Positions 57,715 to 64,000 of a stretch of 64,000 nucleotides of DNA are shown here, one piece after another. The DNA comes from Cocos nucifera (taxonomy: Eukaryota; Streptophyta; Magnoliopsida; Arecales; Arecaceae), in contig QRFJ01000007.1 of NCBI GenBank assembly GCA_006176705.1, positions 3,197,089-3,261,088 of the forward strand, in the 5' to 3' direction. The notes beneath the pieces are model-generated. The model was given only the letters and a program-made list of their open reading frames with translations. It made no database searches and was not told where the DNA came from. A program made the translations under genes and the position numbers. How positions within the stretch are numbered: position 1 is the stretch's first letter; each line of letters opens with the position of its first letter.

Positions 57715-58803
57715 TGTTGGGGATAAATCCCGCTCCTGCCGAAGCCCGGCCCGACGCTCAGCATAATGCAACCAGTAGCCGCAGAAGAGCTTCAGCGCAC
57801 TGGTCTAGCCGAACTCCTTCAGCCGGCCGAACTGCCAAGCGATCGAACTTCTTCCAGCAGGCCGAACTGGTCAGCTTCCGAGCTTCTTCCGGACTCCCAG
57901 CGTCGAGACCAAACTTCCTGGGCGGCCGAACTCCTTCGGACTCCCCACGGCCGAACTCCTTCGGACCGACTCCAAGCGGCCGAGCTTCAATGAAGTCCTC
58001 TCAGCGGCCGAACTCCTCAGCGGACGGGCTTTAGCGGAATCCCCAAGCGGTCGTCACTCAGGAGCCCGAACTCCTCAGCAGTCGTCACTCGGCCGAACTC
58101 CTCAGCGGTCGCCCTCATCGAACTTCGGCCGACCGAGCTCCTACCGAACTCTCAAGTGTCCAAGCCTCAGCCGAAGTCCAACAGCCGGCCGAACCCCAAA
58201 CGGCCGAGCTTCGGATTCTCAGCAGCCGAACTCTTCAGCGGACGAGCCTTAGCTGCATACCTCCAGCCAGACGCCTATGGGAGCCGAACTCCCTCCTATC
58301 TTCCTCTTCAGGAGCCCGAACTCCTCCGAAATGGGCACACGACGAAGGCCTTCAACCCTTCATTCGGCAAGCTCTGCAACCATCACCATCAGTCAGTCCG
58401 CCGCAGGCGATAGCGACCCACTGTCAGGCGGCGATGGCTGTCACCCTCAATCCGCCGCACACGGCACCAGTAAGACTGACTCCGTCGAACCTCGAGCGGT
58501 CCGCCAGCACGCGGCTGCAGTTGTCACCATCAAGCTCCACTATATAAAGGACCCTCCCGACACGCTAAGGCTAAGCTCTCGGAACTCTCGACTCTCTAAG
58601 CTCTCCTTCCCATCTCTAAGCTCCGGAACTTATTCCGAGCACTCCATTACTGTTGGCCGGAAACTAACTTGACCGTCGGAGGGTCCTACCGGAGCCACCA
58701 CCCCACCGGTTCCGGATGGGACTTCGTTTTATAGGTCTCCGGCGGCGACCTCAGTGGCCTCGACTCTGGTGACCTCCGGCGAAGACGGTTTTCTGCACCA
58801 ACA
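57715..58803 (+). repeat. 3' LTR of element E
   Basis: TGTTGGGGATAAATCCCGC to TCTGCACCAACA, 1089 bp, mostly colinear with the 5' LTR. The TATA box is TATATAAA at 58541-58548 and the R/U5 signature begins at about 58664. Its promoter faces the dihydroorotase gene, whose first ATG is about 990 bp beyond the LTR end. Confidence 0.92.
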
Positions 58804-59791
58804 AGATTCAAAACTATATAACAAGCTGAAATACAAATGCGAACATAAATAAAGCAGGCAAGGTGACCAACCAGTAACCAGTGAGCTGTATGGATATAAA
58901 GAAAACCAATAAACAAAAGCAAATGCCACAGCCCACAAATACCAAAATGTGCCAGAATCAAATGAGCTGCCAACCTGAGCCATGTAATATATGGAGTTAC
59001 AGGTGATAGAGATCAAGAGAACCTATAATGGTAGAGAGGCGACGATATGAAGAGGAGAAAATAAGTTAGTCGCTGATGGTAGAGGTGCGTCGGTATAAGA
59101 TAGAATTGTGTCATCTTAGCATTAGTAGAAGAAGGCCAATGCATGCACGATAAAGAGGAACACCTGTGAAGTAGTAGCGAATGCATACACCTTTGTCGCA
59201 ACTATAAACAATAAAAGCACAGATACAATAGTAAAATTTATATCCTTTAGTGAGAAACTATAATTCATAATAAGAAGAAGCATCTGCAGCTGTGAAATGA
59301 ACCTTGTTACCATGAAACTTGGAGTAAAGACTCGAACAATGCCCATGTCTCCTCTTTCATATGTTAAGATTAAAGTTTTATGGATATCATGCAATAAATA
59401 GCCGCACTTGAAATTATACAAGCTAAAGAGGTAATTGAGAATGAAGCACAGGATGAAAGATGAAAAGACTCCATGCTAGAGGTCAGCAAAAACAAGTAGA
59501 TGCAATGGAATAGCATATAATATTGAACTCCATAGGCATCTGCATTAAGACTTGGTTGGGTTTTAACATCAAGGTCAGCTTTAGAGATCCATAAATTTTC
59601 TCCCTATAATGCTATCTTCAAGTTGGTTAGCCTCCCAAGAACATATAAAATTCTAACCGACTCAGCAAAACGTAATCAAACTTGCAGATCCGCCTAAATG
59701 CCCAACTGGAGTCCAGTCGTCCGGATTCCAACTCTAGCTCCTCTTCTCCGATCTTCCCATCCCTAATTCTCTGTACCTCGATCGCCCGTCG
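58804..59791. other. Region between element E and the dihydroorotase gene
   Basis: No gene is supported. The part up to about 59050 seems to continue the minus-strand retro-copied sequence cut by E. The promoter and leader of the dihydroorotase gene must lie in the last few hundred bases. Minus-strand frames (59016-58729, 59421-59122) show hydrophobic, low-information translations. Confidence 0.4.
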
Positions 59792-62700
59792 ATGCCCGCT
59801 TACTGTTCGATCCAATTTCTCGCAGGCCTACTGGGCTCCTCCTTGATCCTCTCTCGCCAACCAAACCTCCTTCCCCTCCGCGCGGCTTCGTGGGAATCCA
59901 GTCCACTGAGATCAAAGGGGGTGAAGATGGAGCTTACCCTGACGAGACCCGACGATTGGCACCTCCACCTTCGCGATGGCGACATCCTACAAGCCGTCGT
60001 GCCCCATAGGTTCGGCTTCCTATTTTCTCTTCCTTCTTGATTTTATTAATAGTATCTGGAGCTATAATGCTTATTCTTCGCCTAAACAATTAGTTTGTAT
60101 TGAGTGCAGTGCGAGCCTTTTTGGAAGGGCGATTGTGATGCCCAATTTGAAGCCTCCCATCACTACCACGGCCACCGCCGTGGCTTACCGGGAGTCTATA
60201 CTGAAGGCGTTGCCCCCAAACAATGGCTTCGATCCGTTGATGACTCTCTACCTGACTGATAACACGAGCCCGGAGGAGGTCAGGCTTGCCCGTGAGTCCA
60301 ATTAACAACACCCTTTTTATATGATTTCTGTATTTGTTTTCGAAACCCTAGAAGAAAAAATGAACTAGACCGAACAACATTTATATCATCATGAGAGTTC
60401 TGTGGATAATATTGCTTGATCCTTTGCATGAACTTGATGCTGCTACAAATACATGTCGATGATCTTTTGCGTACCTAGAGCATGGAGCGGCATATTTAAT
60501 CTTTGGTAGCATCTTTGAGATTTCTGCCCCATTAAGAATTAGCATCTAAAAAATCAGATCAGTAACCTGGCTTTCGATGGTGACATACCATAAATTTTGT
60601 AATTTGTTCCAGTCTTTTTCTTTAATTTTAGGACAACTTAATTCTTTTCCCCACAGTTCTTCCTAACGTTATCCAACGAGGATGGTTCAGTTTGTTTTTT
60701 TTCTTCTTTTGCTTTCGATTTTATTACAACTTCTTGCTATGTTAGTTTATGTATCATCTTTTCGACAATGTTGATGTTAATTTTCAGGAAAGAGCGGAGT
60801 GGTTTTTGCTGTAAAACTGTACCCTGCTGGAGCAACAACCAATTCACAAGATGGGGTTACAGATGTTTTTGGGAAATGTTTAGCCGTCCTCGAGGAGATG
60901 GTAGAGCAAAGCATGCCTTTGCTGGTAGGTAAAATCCATGCATACAGACACCATTTCTGGGGGTGCGCCAAAAGAATTTAATGCATGTTAAAAACGGTAA
61001 GATAAAATGTGGAGTTGAAAAACAAGGTTATTGCAAATGTGGTTCCAAAGCATGCTTTTATTAATACCAGGAACAAAATGTTTTGGGACCAAATAAAACA
61101 GGTTCTCAAATAGTATAGAAAAAATTGGGGAAAATGAAACAGCTATAACCTGCTCTATTTCAGTATATGTGATATCCAATATTGTCTAGAATTGTTTGAC
61201 ACTGCCCCTTTTCAAACAAAGTCACTTACGTATAAAATGTACACGTGAATCATCATTTTGTCCTGCGATCGAGGACTATCATCAATATGGTTGGATCTAT
61301 GTCAATTTGAGTTGAAAACCGGAAGAAATATAATATGGAAGGTGATGCTTGGATAAGTTGCACTTATAAACATGATACTTATATTTCAATATCTTGCCAA
61401 AGATTTTCTTAAATCTTGTCATATATATGTAAGATCATTTATTGCATGTTTGTTTTGTTGTTTGGATGGATTCTGGAATTTTAAATTCCCCTGTTTCTGT
61501 TATTGTTATGACCATTTGCAGCAAAATTCTTGGAGATCTTAGATCCATCTGAATTTGGTACAATTTATCTATTAGCAATTTTGCAACATGTTTAAGAGTA
61601 CTGCAATATTTAGGAGGGACTAACTTTAATTAAGATGTCACCAGGTGATGAACTTTATGTCCTAAATTTAGCGATATGCCCTCATATTGATTTGTGAACG
61701 AGAGCATGGTTGCATTTACTGTTTCTAAGCCATGTACAGCAGAACTGAACTTTCAAAAAATCATCAAATTTTGCTTTGAGAGTTTACAAACAAAACTTCT
61801 GGTTGATATGTACTAATGAAACTTTTGGTTGTATTATCAGTGCCAGATAAACCTTATTTTTTGAACAACCTGCATCTTGAACTATTAGAGTGTGCAGAGG
61901 TTGAAAGATCGATCCTTTTTCCTTCATCATTAATGTCCTTGGAATTATTTTTGTACCTGAGAACTAATTCCTGCTTTTGTCATCTCATATACATTTTTAC
62001 CTACCAGAACTGTTTGTTGGATTTGATGAAGCTCTGCCATAAAGGTTTCATTTATCCAGTTTCCAAGTGCACATTTTTATGTTTGCTATCTTTAGAGTCC
62101 TTATTGCACTTCACAGTCTCTTTATTTCTGATCGGCTACCTGGTTACCAACTGCGGTGTGCTAATGAAACTGCTTTATCTTTGTGAACTTGTTTTACAGG
62201 TTCACGGGGAAGTTACAGATCCAAACGTTGACACATTTGACCGAGAAAGGGTGTTTATTGAAACAATTTTAGCACCACTGGTCCAGAAGCTTCCACGGCT
62301 TAAAGTTGTAATGGAACATATTACCACTATGGATGCAGTCAGGTTCATTGAATCATGCAGTGAAGGTATCTTTTGTTACAAAATTTTGTTTTAAATTTTC
62401 CTTGTTTCTTTTGAGGGCTCAGTTTCTTATTAACACACTGTAATTTTTTAGGCCAAGTTGCTGCAACTGTGACGCCACAGCATCTTCTTCTCAACAGAAA
62501 TTCTTTGTTTCAAGGTGGACTGCAGCCTCACAATTACTGCCTTCCAGTATTGAAAAGAGAGACTCATAGTATGTTCAATCATTCCCTTTGCTAATCCTGA
62601 GTTTCTTGTTTCTAATGTGGCAAGGACTTAAAGAACTTATTTCTAAGATCTAATACGATGATTATTACCAAAATTTTCTATTAATCTCCAAAATGCAAAC

Positions 62701-64000
62701 GCCCCTGTGCAGGGGACATAAAACATATAAAAAAATATAATCACAAATCTGTTTTTCTCAAATTATATGAAAAACTTAAAAAATGCTGTTGCTGTCATGT
62801 GAATCCAATGGTACAACAATTTGTGTTTTTTTTTCCTTTTCTGTCTGTGACGATATAAATTCAGGTTACATTATGAATAAATGCCACTAAATAAATAGAT
62901 TTTTTAATAGTTATTTTGTTTTTGGATGGAAGATTTTTTAATAGTTATAGGAGTCTGAAACTCGGCATTATTTTATCTTGCTTTCCTCTATATGTGTGTG
63001 ATTACTGCTAATGTAAACATTATCGAACTTTTGCAATGGAGAAATGTGATAATGAACCAATTTATGGTATTATATTTCTCTGGCAATTTCAAGGGAATTA
63101 ACTTATCTTTCCTGCCTTTTGCAATATTTTTAATAATTTTAATTTAATGCTTACATATTATAAATTGTTTTTTTAGGACAAGCTATAGTATCAGCTGTTA
63201 CAAGTGGAAGCAGACGATATTTTCTTGGGACTGACAGTGCTCCCCACGAGAGACGAAGAAAAGAATGTCCCTGTGGGTGTGCGGGCATATACAATGCTCC
63301 TGTTGCACTGTCACTTTACGCAAAAGTTTTTGAAGAGGTATCAAAACTTTTTGTTTGATGAAACTCTGAAATCCATTTTCATTTGGCGGCATATGTCTCG
63401 AGCATGGTCAAAATGCCATTACAGAGAACTAGACATTAGAAGCCTTGCCATCTTTCTGGTCTCAGCTTTGTGAGTTATTGTTTCACTGATGATTCATGTT
63501 TAAAACACTCATTTAATCCAGCAGAGTTCAACATTATGGCCTTTCAATTCGTTACAAAGCCATTTCTGAACAGGTCTCCTCTTCGGCTACCTTGTTTGGA
63601 TTCTTTACAACTTTTATTTATTTTCTCATCCTTATATGCGTAGTATTTAAGATAATGAAGATAATTACTGTGCAGTCTCTAGTTCTTTTTAGTGCAAAGA
63701 TACATGAAAAGTTGAATATTTCGCCTGATATTGATGGCATAACTTGGCAATTCTGCTGTTGATAATAAGCATCATCGGCAGAATTTGATACAATTTTCTT
63801 AGACATTTTTGTCTTGCAAAGTTAATCTTACACAATCTGTTCGATGAACATTTTTTTGGTGTTATTTTTATTAGGCTGGTGCACTGGACAAACTGGAGGC
63901 ATTTACAAGCTTCAACGGCCCAGATTTCTACGGTCTTCCAAGAAACACATCAAAGATTGTATTGCGACAGTGTGCATGGAGAGTGCCAGAATCCTATACA
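59792..64000 (+). CDS. PYR4: Dihydroorotase, organellar type (pyrimidine synthesis); C-terminus beyond the window
   Basis: Seven visible exons in phase: 59792-60009, 60110-60291, 60788-60924, 62200-62365, 62452-62568, 63177-63337 and 63875 to the window end; 369 residues so far. Dihydroorotase closes carbamoyl-aspartate to dihydroorotate, the third step of UMP synthesis, in plastid or mitochondrion. The class II (E. coli PyrC-like) metal site is complete: DDWHLHLRDG (H57, H59), AVKLYPAGATTNSQ (carboxylated K143), VHGEV (H181), MEHITT (H219) and LGTDSAPHE (D293). The upstream Met adds 45 residues with few acidic residues and several R and S, suiting a transit peptide; MELTLTRPDD at 59927 is the catalytic-domain start. 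All exon joins keep frame and GT-AG. About 20-30 residues of the usual C-terminus are off the edge. Confidence 0.95.

Larger units (their letters stand above)
52474..58803 (+). mobile_element. Element E: gag-only Ty3/gypsy element with a large hairpin array
   Basis: LTRs lie at 52474-53606 and 57715-58803, flanked by AGATC (52469-52473) and AGATT (58804-58808), a 5-bp duplication with one mismatch. The inside holds a primer-binding site (53609-53626), gag (53720-55230), a protease stump (to about 55590), then a jump to a non-coding region, the hairpin array (55786-57110) and a purine tract (57697-57710). RT, RNase H and integrase are absent. By eye the last 320 bp of the two LTRs are about 94-95% alike, with many C/T differences, so E is the youngest element here. 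It would depend on another element's pol. Confidence 0.92.

Noticed and set aside
58686..59421. Minus-strand hydrophobic frames (95-99 codons) upstream of dihydroorotase, suggesting a membrane protein
   Set aside because: Two overlapping frames are equally hydrophobic, one extends into the E LTR, and no family is recognised; AT-rich DNA explains them.

Overview
The window is plant nuclear DNA: split genes with GT-AG introns, long AT-rich intergenic stretches, microsatellites and large decayed LTR retrotransposons. Gene content and the retrotransposon type suggest a large-genome monocot; a palm is plausible, but this is inference and no marker in the window proves it. There is no CRISPR array, operon, phage or bacterial gene.

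Three host genes are well supported. (1) A four-exon plus-strand gene at 19405-21521 encodes a complete GT14 glycosyltransferase of the GlcAT14 (beta-glucuronosyltransferase) type, 427 residues. (2) A three-exon minus-strand gene at 36096-46323 encodes a Raf-like (HT1-like) protein kinase of about 750 residues; it has a 6-kb first intron and a duplicated module in its N-terminal region. (3) A plus-strand gene from 59792 to the right edge encodes dihydroorotase of de novo pyrimidine synthesis; seven exons are visible and only the last part of the C-terminus lies outside. A 15-codon candidate first exon at 47742-47786 lies back to back with the kinase gene, but its continuation was not found.

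Much of the rest is Ty3/gypsy DNA of the Tat (Retand/Grande-like) type: a degenerate RNase H followed by an archaeal-like RNase H before the integrase, and no chromodomain. Element A (1-16422, plus) carries decayed gag-pol plus a decayed antisense coiled-coil gene of the 'putative gypsy type transposon' class. Its 3' LTR is split by element B (9807-15611, minus), a gag-only element. Element C (24567-34288, plus) is structurally complete but has many stops, a mutated RT active site and a 5' LTR that has lost its promoter. Element E (52474-58803, plus) is a younger gag-only element lying about 1 kb upstream of the dihydroorotase gene.

The most distinctive signal is shared by all four elements. 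Between the coding region and the 3' LTR they carry tandem arrays of hairpin-forming units. One unit is built on TTAGGA...TCCTAA (period about 110-120 bp), the other on GGAGATAAGATCTCC (period about 30-45 bp, about 30 copies in E). B, C and E keep the same order of the two arrays. B and E also share what looks like the same pol-deletion junction, which points to one non-autonomous lineage that mobilises with partners such as A and C.

Smaller items are a TIR-bounded element with CT-rich minisatellites (17303-18358), a broken RVT_3-type RNase H gene (48655-49080), a tandem duplication with an internal inversion (49769-50500), LTR-like and SINE-like insertions, and microsatellites, one of which could form a G-quadruplex in the kinase pre-mRNA.
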